Positions 1 to 6,422 are shown, counted from the stretch's first letter. The stretch is 10,593 bases of DNA from Candidatus Gastranaerophilales bacterium (GCA_900772035.1 CAAGQE010000035.1:1-10593); one strand, 5' to 3'. Translations and numbers: made by a program. The notes: a model not told the origin generated them from the sequence alone.

Positions 1-1092
1 ATCTTGTTCTTCGATTTCTTGATTTCTTTCCATTGTTTCTGCTTGAGAAACGCTCTTGATATCAATCTTCCAGCCAGTGAGTTTGTGAGCCAATCTGACG
101 TTTTGACCGCCGCGACCGATTGCAAGGCTCAATTGGTCATCAGGAACGATAACGAGTGCTTCTTTTGAGTATTCATCGTCAGCGAGGATATCAACAGAAA
201 CAACTCTTGCAGGTGACAATGTGTTAACGATGTATTCAACAGGGTCATCAGAATATCTGACAATATCGATTTTTTCGTTTCTGAGTTCGCCGATAATAGT
301 TTGAATACGGCTGCCGCGAGGTCCGATACAAGCGCCAACGCAGTCAACTTCGGGGTCATTGCTTGCAACTGCGATTTTTGTTCTGAAACCTGCTTCACGA
401 GCAATTGACTTGATTTCAACGATACCGTCTTCGATTTCCGGAACTTCAAGTTCAAAAAGTTCTCTGACGATTTCGGCATGCGCGTGAGAAACGATAACTT
501 GTAATTGACGAGGAGTGTCTTTTACGTTCAAAACGAAAACTCTGATTCTGTTTCCGGGCTTGTAAAATTCGCCGGGGATTTGTTCTTTAACAGGCATTAC
601 GGCTTCTGCTTTGCCGATTGAAACGATAACGTTTCTGTTTTCAACACGTTGAATAATACCCGTTGTAAGAGTGCCTTTTTTGTCGAGAAATTCGTCCAAA
701 ACGAGTTTTCTTTCAGCTTCTCTGATACGTTGAGTGATAACTTGTTTTGCTGATTGAGCAGCAATTCTGCCAAAGTTATCGGGAGTTACTTCAATTTTAA
801 CTTCATCTTCGAGTTCAACTTCGTCGTCGATTTCTTTTGCATCCGCAAGAGAAATTTCCAAATCAGGATCTTCAACCGTATCAACAACAACCTTTGTTCT
901 GAAAACGCCGATTTCACCTGATTGTTCATCCAAAATTGCTTCTACATTGTTTGCTTCTTTTGCTTTAATGTGTTTTTTGTATGCAGTAACCATTGCGTCG
1001 CAAAGAGATGCAATAATGACGTCTTTGCTGATGCCTTTTTCCTGTTCGAGTTCTTCGCAAGCCTCAAATAAAGCTGTCCCGATTTTAATCAT
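1..1092 (-). CDS. nusA: Transcription termination/antitermination factor NusA (3' end outside window)
   Basis: NusA binds RNA polymerase and nascent RNA, modulating pausing, intrinsic termination and antitermination. The 364 codons seen cover the N-terminal polymerase-binding domain (about residues 1-125), an S1 domain (about 140-205), and two KH domains: KH1 has GACIGPRG at 253-260 and KH2 has IGRGGQNVRLA at 325-335. The family hallmark LFELEVPEIEDGIVEI lies near 213-228. The ATG at 1092 follows AGGAG, which overlaps the rimP stop codon, 7 nt upstream, so the two genes are tightly coupled (10 nt apart). The frame is open at base 1, shortly after KH2. A Gram-positive-type NusA would end about here and longer forms carry an acidic C-terminal extension; the visible end is rich in Glu and Gln. 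ylxR and infB would be expected next, but they are outside the window. Confidence 0.97.
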   Translation of the reverse strand, partial: MIKIGTALFEACEELEQEKGISKDVIIASLCDAMVTAYKKHIKAKEANNVEAILDEQSGEIGVFRTKVVVDTVEDPDLEISLADAKEIDDEVELEDEVKIEVTPDNFGRIAAQSAKQVITQRIREAERKLVLDEFLDKKGTLTTGIIQRVENRNVIVSIGKAEAVMPVKEQIPGEFYKPGNRIRVFVLNVKDTPRQLQVIVSHAHAEIVRELFELEVPEIEDGIVEIKSIAREAGFRTKIAVASNDPEVDCVGACIGPRGSRIQTIIGELRNEKIDIVRYSDDPVEYIVNTLSPARVVSVDILADDEYSKEALVIVPDDQLSLAIGRGGQNVRLAHKLTGWKIDIKSVSQAETMERNQEIEEQD

Positions 1093-1102
1093 TTTTTGTC
1101 TC

Positions 1103-1633
1103 CTATAAGTCCGGCGAGTATAATCTCGCGCTTACAATATTTTCTTTTTTTATTACCACTTCTTCTTTTCTGCCGTACAAAAAGACTTTCAAGCCTTCAT
1201 TCGCGTCAAAGTCCACAATTTTACAAACGAATTGTTTTTCGTAAGTATCATCAATGCCGTTTTTGAGTTTAATCATGATGTCTTTGCCGACGAAAATAAG
1301 ATACTCTTTTTCCGATTTGAGTTTTCTCTCCATACCGGGAGAACTGATTTCCAAGTTAAACTTGAAAGGAATTAACTCATCCAAGAAATCACCGAGGCTT
1401 CTCGACATATTTTCGCAATCGTCAAGAGTAATTTCTCTGTCTTTTGAAAAAATGAAAATTCTAAGAAACCATCTGTGATTTTCCCTTGAAAAATCAATTT
1501 CGACAGGAATTACGTTAAATCTCATCGCTGTATTTTCTACAAGCGGAACCAACTTATCAAGAAGTTCTTTCTTGTTAAAGTGTTCGTATTGACGCTCTTC
1601 GTGAGATTTTCTGTCATTCTTCATAGTCGTCAT
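1103..1633 (-). CDS. rimP: Ribosome maturation factor RimP
   Basis: RimP assists 30S subunit assembly. The protein (about 176 aa) shows the signature FNLEISSPGMERKL in its middle, the N-terminal alpha/beta domain before it (KLVPLVENTAMRF...VEIDFS) and a C-terminal SH3-like beta domain after it (KEYLIFVGKDIMIKLKNG, then EGLKVFLYGRKEEVVIKKENI). Position directly upstream of nusA is the conserved rimP-nusA order. The open frame extends to 1699, but that extension runs through a terminator hairpin and has no family-like residues. I therefore place the start at the ATG at 1633 or the second ATG at 1624 (MTTMKND), preceded by a purine-rich GAAATGAG. The exact start is uncertain by three codons. Confidence 0.93.
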   Translation of the reverse strand: MTTMKNDRKSHEERQYEHFNKKELLDKLVPLVENTAMRFNVIPVEIDFSRENHRWFLRIFIFSKDREITLDDCENMSRSLGDFLDELIPFKFNLEISSPGMERKLKSEKEYLIFVGKDIMIKLKNGIDDTYEKQFVCKIVDFDANEGLKVFLYGRKEEVVIKKENIVSARLYSPDL

Positions 1634-1650
1634 CTCATTTCTGTTCGGAA

Positions 1651-1679
1651 TAAAAAAAGAAACGGCAAGCCGTTTCTTT
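1651..1679 (-). terminator. Intrinsic terminator just upstream of rimP
   Basis: A perfect inverted repeat, AAAGAAACGGC, pairs with GCCGTTTCTTT (1656-1666 with 1669-1679). On the minus strand it is followed by a T-run (complement of 1652-1658). It ends the mrnC transcript. It also lies only 17-26 nt before the rimP start codon, leaving no room for a promoter between hairpin and gene, so it may act as an attenuator for rimP-nusA. Confidence 0.8.
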
Positions 1680-1689
1680 CTGCATGAAA

Positions 1690-1718
1690 AATATAACACG
1701 ATAGTTCTTAAAAGTAAA
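1690..1718 (-). promoter_or_regulatory. Candidate sigma-70-type promoter for rimP-nusA
   Basis: On the minus strand, -35 TTTACT (1718-1713, 4 of 6) is 17 nt from -10 TATATT (1695-1690, 5 of 6). It lies between the mrnC stop codon and the hairpin at 1656-1679. A transcript starting near 1683 would enter the hairpin almost at once. In an AT-rich genome such matches arise by chance, so confidence is moderate. Confidence 0.4.
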
Positions 1719-1737
1719 ATACTTTGTTACGAAAAGG

Positions 1738-2109
1738 TTACTTATCAGCCGTAACAATATGCGGTTCAACGATTTTCAAAAGTTCGTTCAGTCGATTTTT
1801 GTCATGAAGATGATAATATCCGAGCAAAACTTCAAATTCTGTAGCCGTTCTGTGCAAATTGCGGTTAATACGTCTTGCCGTCGAGGTTTTAATGTTTCCT
1901 GCACGGCGCACCAAATCCAATTCTGCATCCGTCAAATTCGGTTTTAAAATTTCCAAAAGTTTTGTTTGAAACTCTGCATTCACAAAGGATACAGTAATTT
2001 CGTGAAGTTTTTTCAAATTTTCCGTCATAAAGACAGTCTTTTCACGAACAAAAAGTTCCCAAACCGCATCTCCGATATGTGCATAATTTTTAATATTAAG
2101 TTCATTCAT
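1738..2109 (-). CDS. mrnC: Mini-ribonuclease III (23S rRNA maturation)
   Basis: This 123-aa protein has a single RNase III catalytic domain without a double-stranded-RNA-binding domain, the size and architecture of Mini-III, which trims 23S rRNA precursor in Bacillus. Visible signatures are AHIGDAVWELF at 10-20 (Asp14 and Glu18, the first acidic cluster), VRRAGNIKTS at 67-76, and ATEFEVLLGYYHL at 89-101, with Glu93 as the likely second metal ligand. It is divergent from the glycosyltransferase (about 53 bp apart) and sits upstream of rimP-nusA on the same strand, separated by a terminator. No Shine-Dalgarno is visible before the ATG; a TATAAT lies only 6 bp upstream, so the mRNA may be leaderless or have a very short leader. 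The start is set by the conserved N-terminal helix, which begins right after it. Confidence 0.9.
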   Translation of the reverse strand: MNELNIKNYAHIGDAVWELFVREKTVFMTENLKKLHEITVSFVNAEFQTKLLEILKPNLTDAELDLVRRAGNIKTSTARRINRNLHRTATEFEVLLGYYHLHDKNRLNELLKIVEPHIVTADK

Positions 2110-2115
2110 AAAAGA

Positions 2116-2149
2116 ATTATACTATAATAAATAATAATATATATGTAAG
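2116..2149. promoter_or_regulatory. AT-rich divergent promoter region between mrnC and the glycosyltransferase gene
   Basis: The gap is almost pure A/T. Toward mrnC (minus) there are CTTACA (2149-2144), a 17-nt spacer and TATAGT (2126-2121), and also TATAAT at 2121-2116. Toward the glycosyltransferase (plus) TATAAT occupies 2123-2128 with only a poor -35. The boxes overlap, so the two genes may compete for polymerase. Individual boxes are not secure. Confidence 0.35.
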
Positions 2150-2162
2150 CATGGGAATTTTT

Positions 2163-3308
2163 ATGAAGATATTGTTGGTAACCGATTTATACCCTATTGA
2201 AAACGGCAGCGAGCCGCAAACAATAAAAGAATTTGCCAAAAATTGGCAGCAATCGGGGCATCAGGTTGATGTCATCAGACCAAACTTTATGTTCAACACA
2301 TATTTGAGAAAAAGAAAAATCTATCCCGAAGGAACATACTACGAAGACGATATAATTATATATAATATTAATTGCATCACTCCGTTTTGGTTCAACATAA
2401 AAAACAAACTGCCGAAAGACTTTCAAATCAGCAACTACGACCTTGTTATAAGTCACATGCCCTCAGGCGCGATTGTTGCGACAAAATTAATCGGAAGATG
2501 CGCAGGCATTCCGTATGTTTCATCTGTACATGCTTCTGACATAAAAGTCATGACAGACCCCATTTACAAGCCCTATTTCGGCAAAAAACTCTTTGAGGCT
2601 TACAAAAGAGCCGACGCGATTTCCGCAAGAAGTTACTCTTTAGCCTTAAAAATAAAAAAACTTTCACCATACGCAAGCAAAAAAACCTTCATCGCTCCCT
2701 CAGGAATAAGTCCCGACATTGTTGAGCCGATGGAATTTTTTGAGCAGAAAGCAGCCGTACGAAACGAACCTTTTGTTATCTCAACGGCGGCAAAACTCAT
2801 TAAGCGTAAAAATATAAACATCATTATAAAAGCCCTCCATAAAGCAAAAATCGATAATTACGTATTCAGAATTATGGGCAACGGTCCCGAAATGCCGAAG
2901 TTGAAAAAACTCGTCAGACGACTCGGCATGCAGGAAAAAGTTATTTTTGAGGGCAACATTCCGAACAACGAAGTGCTGATAAAATTGCGACTTTCGGATT
3001 TATTCATATTGGTAAGTACAGGCGAAACCTTTGGTATGGCATATTTAGAAGCAGGCTCAAGAGGGAATGTTGTAATTGCCACAGAAAATGACGGCGTTGC
3101 AGGCTTTATAAAATACAACCTCAACGGCTTTACCTGCAAACCGAATGTCGAAGAACTTGCAAATTTAATCGACGATATTTACGAAATGCCTCGCTCTGAA
3201 ATCAGGAGAATCATTTTGACACTAAGGAAAGACCTTTTGACAAATGATAGCAAAACCGTTAGTCAACGATATTTGGATAAAATAAAAAGCCTCACGGGAA
3301 TCAAATAA
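2163..3308 (+). CDS. GT-B fold glycosyltransferase (family 4-like)
   Basis: This is a cytoplasmic or membrane-associated sugar transferase, presumably building a cell-surface polysaccharide or glycolipid; substrate unknown. The N-terminal Rossmann half begins MKILLVTDLYP and ends near residue 185. The C-terminal half shows STAAKLIKRKN (about 207-217), RIMGNGPE, and the nucleotide-sugar-binding E-x7-E motif GETFGMAYLEA (Glu288 and Glu296), as in GT4 enzymes, followed by GNVVIATENDGVAGF. Length (381 aa) is normal. I prefer the ATG at 2163 over the in-frame ATG at 2151: the former has GGGA 6 nt upstream and begins exactly at the conserved first strand, while the latter has no ribosome binding site. 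It is monocistronic as far as visible; the kinase gene 102 bp downstream has its own promoter. No signal peptide or membrane helix is evident. Confidence 0.88.
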   Translation: MKILLVTDLYPIENGSEPQTIKEFAKNWQQSGHQVDVIRPNFMFNTYLRKRKIYPEGTYYEDDIIIYNINCITPFWFNIKNKLPKDFQISNYDLVISHMPSGAIVATKLIGRCAGIPYVSSVHASDIKVMTDPIYKPYFGKKLFEAYKRADAISARSYSLALKIKKLSPYASKKTFIAPSGISPDIVEPMEFFEQKAAVRNEPFVISTAAKLIKRKNINIIIKALHKAKIDNYVFRIMGNGPEMPKLKKLVRRLGMQEKVIFEGNIPNNEVLIKLRLSDLFILVSTGETFGMAYLEAGSRGNVVIATENDGVAGFIKYNLNGFTCKPNVEELANLIDDIYEMPRSEIRRIILTLRKDLLTNDSKTVSQRYLDKIKSLTGIK

Positions 3309-3368
3309 TTACCCACCTAGGCAATATCTCTTTTGCCGTCATAAATATATAATTAGATTGTTTTTGAC

Positions 3369-3377
3369 TGCTATAAA
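3369..3377 (+). promoter_or_regulatory. Extended -10 promoter for the histidine kinase gene
   Basis: TGCTATAAA matches the extended -10 pattern TG-n-TATAAT with one mismatch; no good -35 is seen at the right spacing, as is usual for extended -10 promoters. The expected start near 3384 would give a leader of about 27 nt that contains the strong AAAGGAG site at 3398-3404. Confidence 0.5.
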
Positions 3378-3410
3378 ATCTGAAAACTTAAACTAACAAA
3401 GGAGATTATT

Positions 3411-4256
3411 TTGCCCGATAAACCTCTATTTATTCTCGTGTGTATAATTTGTACCAGCGGAATAATCCATACATTAACATCCCGAAACTATGCAGGTATC
3501 CTCATCTGCTTCGCACTTATAACAGGCTACATGATATATTTAACGCTCATCAAAAGAAAACCGTCTTTTCTTGAAACAGAAAAAGATATTGATGAACTCA
3601 TTCACGATTTAAAAACACCCGCCACGGCGCAATACAGAGTAACCGAGCACATGTGCAAAGGCACCTTCGGCAAATTAAACGAAGAACAACAAGAAATCGC
3701 AAAACAACTCAACGATTCTTCCAGATACATGCTCAATATAATCAACAATATTTTGACATTGTGCAAACTCAAAAATAACAACATTACTTTTGATTTTAAA
3801 AACTTTGAAATAAACAAAATCATCTCTCAAAGTATCAAAAATCTGAAATATTCCGCAGAAGACAAAAGATGCGCAATATTATTCGATTACAGCGATGAAG
3901 AAATCTTCATCAACGGCTGCGAACTCGAACTTGAACGAGTTATAAACAACCTCTTGTCAAACGCGGTGAAATACTCCGATCCCGACAAATTCATTACCGT
4001 TTCAAGCAAAATCAACCAAAATAAATACATATTTTCCGTAATAAGCAAAGGCAAATACCTTAACGAAAAAAATATCAAGAACGTCATGAAAGAATTTGTG
4101 AGCCTCAATAAAACAGGTACAGGCTTAGGTTTGTTTATTTGCAACGAAATTTTGAAACGTCATAACTCAACAATTACCGTGCAAAGTGACAAAGAACTCG
4201 GTAACACGTTTAGTTTTGAACTCAACTGCTCGCCCGTAAAAGATACCGTAAAATAG
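3411..4256 (+). CDS. Orphan membrane histidine kinase with short sensor and atypical G1 box
   Basis: A 281-aa two-component sensor kinase. Two hydrophobic helices (about 5-21 and 27-46) are joined by a few residues, so there is no real external sensing domain. The dimerisation helix carries HDLKTP with phospho-acceptor His65. The ATPase domain has an N box (ERVINNLLSNAVKYS, Asn180 and Asn184), an F-box-like EFVS near 229, and a G2 box GTGLGL at 236-241. The G1 box, normally DxGxG, reads SKGKY at 212-216, with the adenine-contacting Asp replaced by Ser. It may bind ATP weakly or act as a phosphatase or scaffold. The TTG start at 3411 is supported by AAAGGAG 6 nt upstream. No response regulator is next to it. 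The compact membrane anchor resembles intramembrane-sensing kinases of envelope stress, but that role is inference. Confidence 0.88.
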   Translation: MPDKPLFILVCIICTSGIIHTLTSRNYAGILICFALITGYMIYLTLIKRKPSFLETEKDIDELIHDLKTPATAQYRVTEHMCKGTFGKLNEEQQEIAKQLNDSSRYMLNIINNILTLCKLKNNNITFDFKNFEINKIISQSIKNLKYSAEDKRCAILFDYSDEEIFINGCELELERVINNLLSNAVKYSDPDKFITVSSKINQNKYIFSVISKGKYLNEKNIKNVMKEFVSLNKTGTGLGLFICNEILKRHNSTITVQSDKELGNTFSFELNCSPVKDTVK

Positions 4257-4258
4257 AT

Positions 4259-4286
4259 AAAAAAAATTAACCTTTTCAGGTTAATT
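4259..4286 (-). terminator. Intrinsic terminator of the HD-domain gene (distal)
   Basis: AATTAACC (4265-4272) pairs perfectly with GGTTAATT (4279-4286) around a 6-nt loop. On the minus strand it is followed by a run of eight T (complement of 4259-4266, the last two within the stem). On the plus strand no T-run follows, so it serves the minus-strand gene better than the convergent kinase gene. Confidence 0.75.
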
Positions 4287-4288
4287 AT

Positions 4289-4314
4289 AAAAAATCACTT
4301 GGGCAATTCGCCCA
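4289..4314 (-). terminator. Second, proximal terminator-like hairpin of the HD-domain gene
   Basis: TGGGC (4300-4304) pairs with GCCCA (4310-4314) around a 5-nt loop. On the minus strand a run of six T (complement of 4289-4294) follows after five bases. Together with the hairpin at 4265-4286 it forms a tandem terminator between convergent genes. On its own it is weaker because of the short stem and the gap before the T-run. Confidence 0.5.
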
Positions 4315-4349
4315 CACACTCTAATCTTTAATTTAAAAATTTTGTTATC

Positions 4350-5162
4350 TTATGCAGCCTTTCTTTCTTGTTCGCCAATGTATTTTTTAAGTGCATTTAC
4401 ACAAGTTTCATCAAGTTTTCCTGTTTCAACGAAACTGTCCATAACTTCAAAAGCCTGTGCTGAAGTCATAGGTTCTTTGTAGCATCTTTTTTCCGTCAAA
4501 GCAGAATATACATCAGCAGCGGAAACTACTTTCGGAAGGAAGTCTTTTGTCATAGATGCTGCTCTGTGGTGGTTTCTAACGATAGAAAGCGCTTGAGCAT
4601 CCATGCCTGTACTCTTCAAAAGTTCATAACCGATTCTTGAGTGAGTATCAATGATTGCTCTTTCTCTTGAATCCAACTGACCTTGTTTGTTCAAGATTTC
4701 ATCAGGCATCATAATTTTGCCGAAATCATGGAACAATGAACCGAGATGTACCGCTTTTTTATCCTCTTTGGAAAGATTTAATTCATTAGCAATTGCATTA
4801 GCATATTCAACAGTTGTACCAACGTGAGTGTCTTTAATCTTTCTGAGATTTTCAACACATGCTTCTGCGTTTACACCTTTTTCTTTCAAAATCGAACTTA
4901 CAACAGGAGCCGCATTCAACATTTTCTTAACAGCTTCGGGTGTCATATAACGTTCGAGCAAAGCATTTTGATTGTGCTTCAATAAGAAGTTTTCAAATGC
5001 TGTTTTAATAGCATTCTTCTTAACTGTCGGAGCCATCGACAATTGGAAGTTGTCTTGTTGAACTCTCGGTGATGCGTATACACCAAGACCATATTTCAAC
5101 ATTGCTGCCTGTGTCGGTGCCGTCATATTTGTATTATTAGTTTCTATTTGGTTGACTTTCAA
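4350..5162 (-). CDS. HD-domain phosphohydrolase related to HD-GYP, lacking the GYP motif
   Basis: A 270-aa protein with an uncharacterised N-terminal third and an HD domain from about residue 110. Candidate metal ligands are His113, His145-Asp146 (LFHDFGK), His174 (THSRIGYELL), His198-His199 and Asp217 (SAADVYSALTEKRCYKEP). This order and the DVYSALTEKRxYK block are those of HD-GYP cyclic-di-GMP phosphodiesterases. In the family a long loop with GYP follows the HH pair; here HH is followed by only about ten residues (RAASMTKDFL) and GYP is absent, so activity or specificity toward c-di-GMP is doubtful. The start is TTG at 5162, preceded by AGGA 7 nt upstream; the next Met (residue 13) has no ribosome binding site. 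Two hairpins end the gene. There is no receiver domain, membrane segment or signal peptide, so it is probably a cytosolic signalling enzyme or a degenerate nucleotide receptor. Confidence 0.85.
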   Translation of the reverse strand: MKVNQIETNNTNMTAPTQAAMLKYGLGVYASPRVQQDNFQLSMAPTVKKNAIKTAFENFLLKHNQNALLERYMTPEAVKKMLNAAPVVSSILKEKGVNAEACVENLRKIKDTHVGTTVEYANAIANELNLSKEDKKAVHLGSLFHDFGKIMMPDEILNKQGQLDSRERAIIDTHSRIGYELLKSTGMDAQALSIVRNHHRAASMTKDFLPKVVSAADVYSALTEKRCYKEPMTSAQAFEVMDSFVETGKLDETCVNALKKYIGEQERKAA

Positions 5163-5353
5163 TTCTCTATCCTAATAATAAAAATCTATCTTCTCCGCAG
5201 TTAAAAACTGCTTACTCTTATATAAAGTAATTTCGGCTCAAATTATTGCCCCACATGGCTTTAACATGCATCATGCCCGTTACATTTCTTTACAAAACCC
5301 AAATAAAATACTAAATAAAAAAATTTTTCAGAAAAGAATTATTTAAAATAAGC
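5163..5353. other. AT-rich intergenic region upstream of the HD-domain gene
   Basis: No gene is visible on either strand. It must hold the promoter of the HD-domain gene, but no -35/-10 pair with normal spacing stands out. TATATA boxes near 5219-5226 lack a good -35. A small perfect hairpin lies at 5197-5211 and the AGGA ribosome binding site at 5170-5173. Confidence 0.5.
5197..5211 (-). repeat. Perfect hairpin in the leader of the HD-domain gene
   Basis: GCAGTT (5197-5202) and AACTGC (5206-5211) form a 6-bp stem with a 3-nt loop, 35 nt before the TTG start codon. No T-run follows on either strand, so it is not a terminator. It could be an mRNA leader stem or a small operator. Confidence 0.45.
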
Positions 5354-5379
5354 AAAAAAAAACCGACCTTTTGAGCCGG
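5354..5379 (-). terminator. Intrinsic terminator of the 295-aa paralogue gene
   Basis: On the minus strand CCGGCT pairs with GGTCGG (stem 5374-5379 with 5363-5368, two G-U pairs) around CAAAA, and nine T follow (complement of 5354-5362). The G-U pairs form only in the minus-strand RNA, which fixes the direction. It lies 83 bp past the stop codon. Confidence 0.8.
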
Positions 5380-5389
5380 CAGATAATTG

Positions 5390-5454
5390 GTAAGAAATGT
5401 AAGAAATGTAAGTGTGTAAGAAATAAATTTGTAAGTTTGTAAGATTTTTGTAAG
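5390..5454. repeat. Seven short GTAAG repeats in the 3' untranslated region of the 295-aa paralogue gene
   Basis: GTAAG occurs at 5390, 5399, 5408, 5416, 5431, 5439 and 5450. The first units form a tandem 9-mer, GTAAGAAAT; later spacing is irregular (8, 15, 8 and 11). In the minus-strand transcript these read CUUAC and lie between stop codon and terminator. The leader of the same gene has three complementary GUAAG copies (6361-6387). Confidence 0.7.
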
Positions 5455-5461
5455 TTCTGAA

Positions 5462-6349
5462 TTAAGCGAATGTTTTGAAAGTTGATTCAACGTTTTTGTC
5501 GATAACTTTTTTAACTGCATCCATTTCAGTAGAGATTGCGCTTTGTTCAGTATCTAATTGGTTCAATCTGAGTTCCAAAGTCTTATCTTGTTGTTGAAGA
5601 ACTTCAGTTTTAGCGTTGATTTGAGCCATTGTTTTTTCGTATTCGTTGTATTCTTTTTGGTATGCGCTCATTGCTAAATCGTATTCATCTTCGTTTGCAA
5701 CTTGGTTTGTTTGAACTGCAATCGGTTGACCTTCAGTTAAGCCGGGAACGTTGATTGTTGAGATGTCACCTGTTGAAGTATATTCCAATTTGCAGTTTGC
5801 GAATGATTTTGAAACTGTGTTTTGGTTAGCGTTGTATTGGTAGTAAGCATAAGCTGTTTTACCGTCTTGTCCTTTTGTGGGAACTTGGTAGTAAGTGTTT
5901 TTGTTGTAAGTGAAAACACCAACTGAAGCAGCGCCGTCTGCCAATTCAACGTTTGTTTTTGTGAGGTGATTTTTCAAAGATGATAAATCTTTCAAATCGA
6001 TTGCTGAAATTGTTTCAGGGATTTCAATTCCTGATAAATCTGTGATAGCTTTGTAGCCTGCAGTTTTTTCTGAGTGGCTCAATGCGATAGTGTAGCCGTC
6101 ACCTTCTCTAACAGGAAGTGATTCCATTGTGTAAGTAGTTCCGTTGTAATCGAATGAATATTCTGTTTGATAGTAGTTTGTGATATCCGGAGGAGTCGGA
6201 ACTGATAAATTAGTAAGTTGGCTGTACAAGCTAGCTGATTCGTTAGCCAATGCAGTTCTTTGTTGGTTAACTTGTTGACCTTCATATTCTGTGTTTGACT
6301 TTCTTGCTGTCAAACCTAAAAATCTTGCTTGTGATGCTGCTAAACCCAT
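5462..6349 (-). CDS. Conserved protein, 'MGLAxxQARxLGLTARK' family, filament-like architecture (paralogue 1)
   Basis: Function unknown. The 295-aa protein has a conserved helical N-terminus (1-64, starting MGLAASQARFLGLTARK), a Tyr/Thr-rich and probably beta-rich centre (about 65-215), and a long amphipathic C-terminal helix (about 220-293) with LELRLNQLDTEQSAI and DKNVESTFKTFA at the end. The paralogue at 7397-8341 matches it at 44 of the first 64 residues and 29 of the last 51, while the centres diverge. There is no signal peptide and one Cys (186). Helical termini around a variable centre resemble axial proteins exported by flagellar or type III systems, a structural analogy rather than recognised homology. 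A sigma-28-like promoter precedes it, AAGGA lies 9 nt before the ATG, and a terminator follows, so it is an independent transcription unit. Confidence 0.85.
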   Translation of the reverse strand: MGLAASQARFLGLTARKSNTEYEGQQVNQQRTALANESASLYSQLTNLSVPTPPDITNYYQTEYSFDYNGTTYTMESLPVREGDGYTIALSHSEKTAGYKAITDLSGIEIPETISAIDLKDLSSLKNHLTKTNVELADGAASVGVFTYNKNTYYQVPTKGQDGKTAYAYYQYNANQNTVSKSFANCKLEYTSTGDISTINVPGLTEGQPIAVQTNQVANEDEYDLAMSAYQKEYNEYEKTMAQINAKTEVLQQQDKTLELRLNQLDTEQSAISTEMDAVKKVIDKNVESTFKTFA

Positions 6350-6394
6350 TGTTCGAGTTCCTTACTTAATTTCTTTTCTTACCTTACTCTCATG

Positions 6395-6422
6395 CTATCG
6401 GCTGATTTATTTGAAAACTTTA
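6395..6422 (-). promoter_or_regulatory. Sigma-28 (FliA/SigD)-type promoter of the 295-aa paralogue gene
   Basis: On the minus strand TAAAGTTT (6422-6415, 8 of 8 against the FliA -35 consensus) and GCCGATAG (6402-6395, 7 of 8 against GCCGATAA) are separated by 12 nt. The consensus spacer is 11 nt, so it is one base long. The expected start near 6388 gives a leader of about 40 nt with AAGGA before the ATG at 6349. Confidence 0.65.

Noticed and set aside
129..479. 116-codon minus-strand frame within nusA
   Set aside because: The real NusA frame on the same strand, with S1 and KH motifs, covers it completely; the alternative frame is low-complexity Ser/Leu/Lys.
1634..1699. N-terminal extension of RimP starting at 1699
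   Set aside because: It translates through a perfect terminator hairpin and T-run and gives residues unlike RimP.
3320..3337. Hairpin GGCAA-N8-TTGCC after the glycosyltransferase gene
   Set aside because: Only five base pairs, an 8-nt loop and no T-run; too weak to call a terminator.
5230..5240. Sigma-28-like -10 (GCCGAAAT) upstream of the HD-domain gene
   Set aside because: Only 6 of 8 bases match and no TAAA lies at the required distance upstream; treated as chance.
5390..5454. GTAAG repeats as a possible CRISPR array
   Set aside because: Units are 5-9 nt with irregular short spacing; CRISPR repeats and spacers are far longer, and no cas genes are present.
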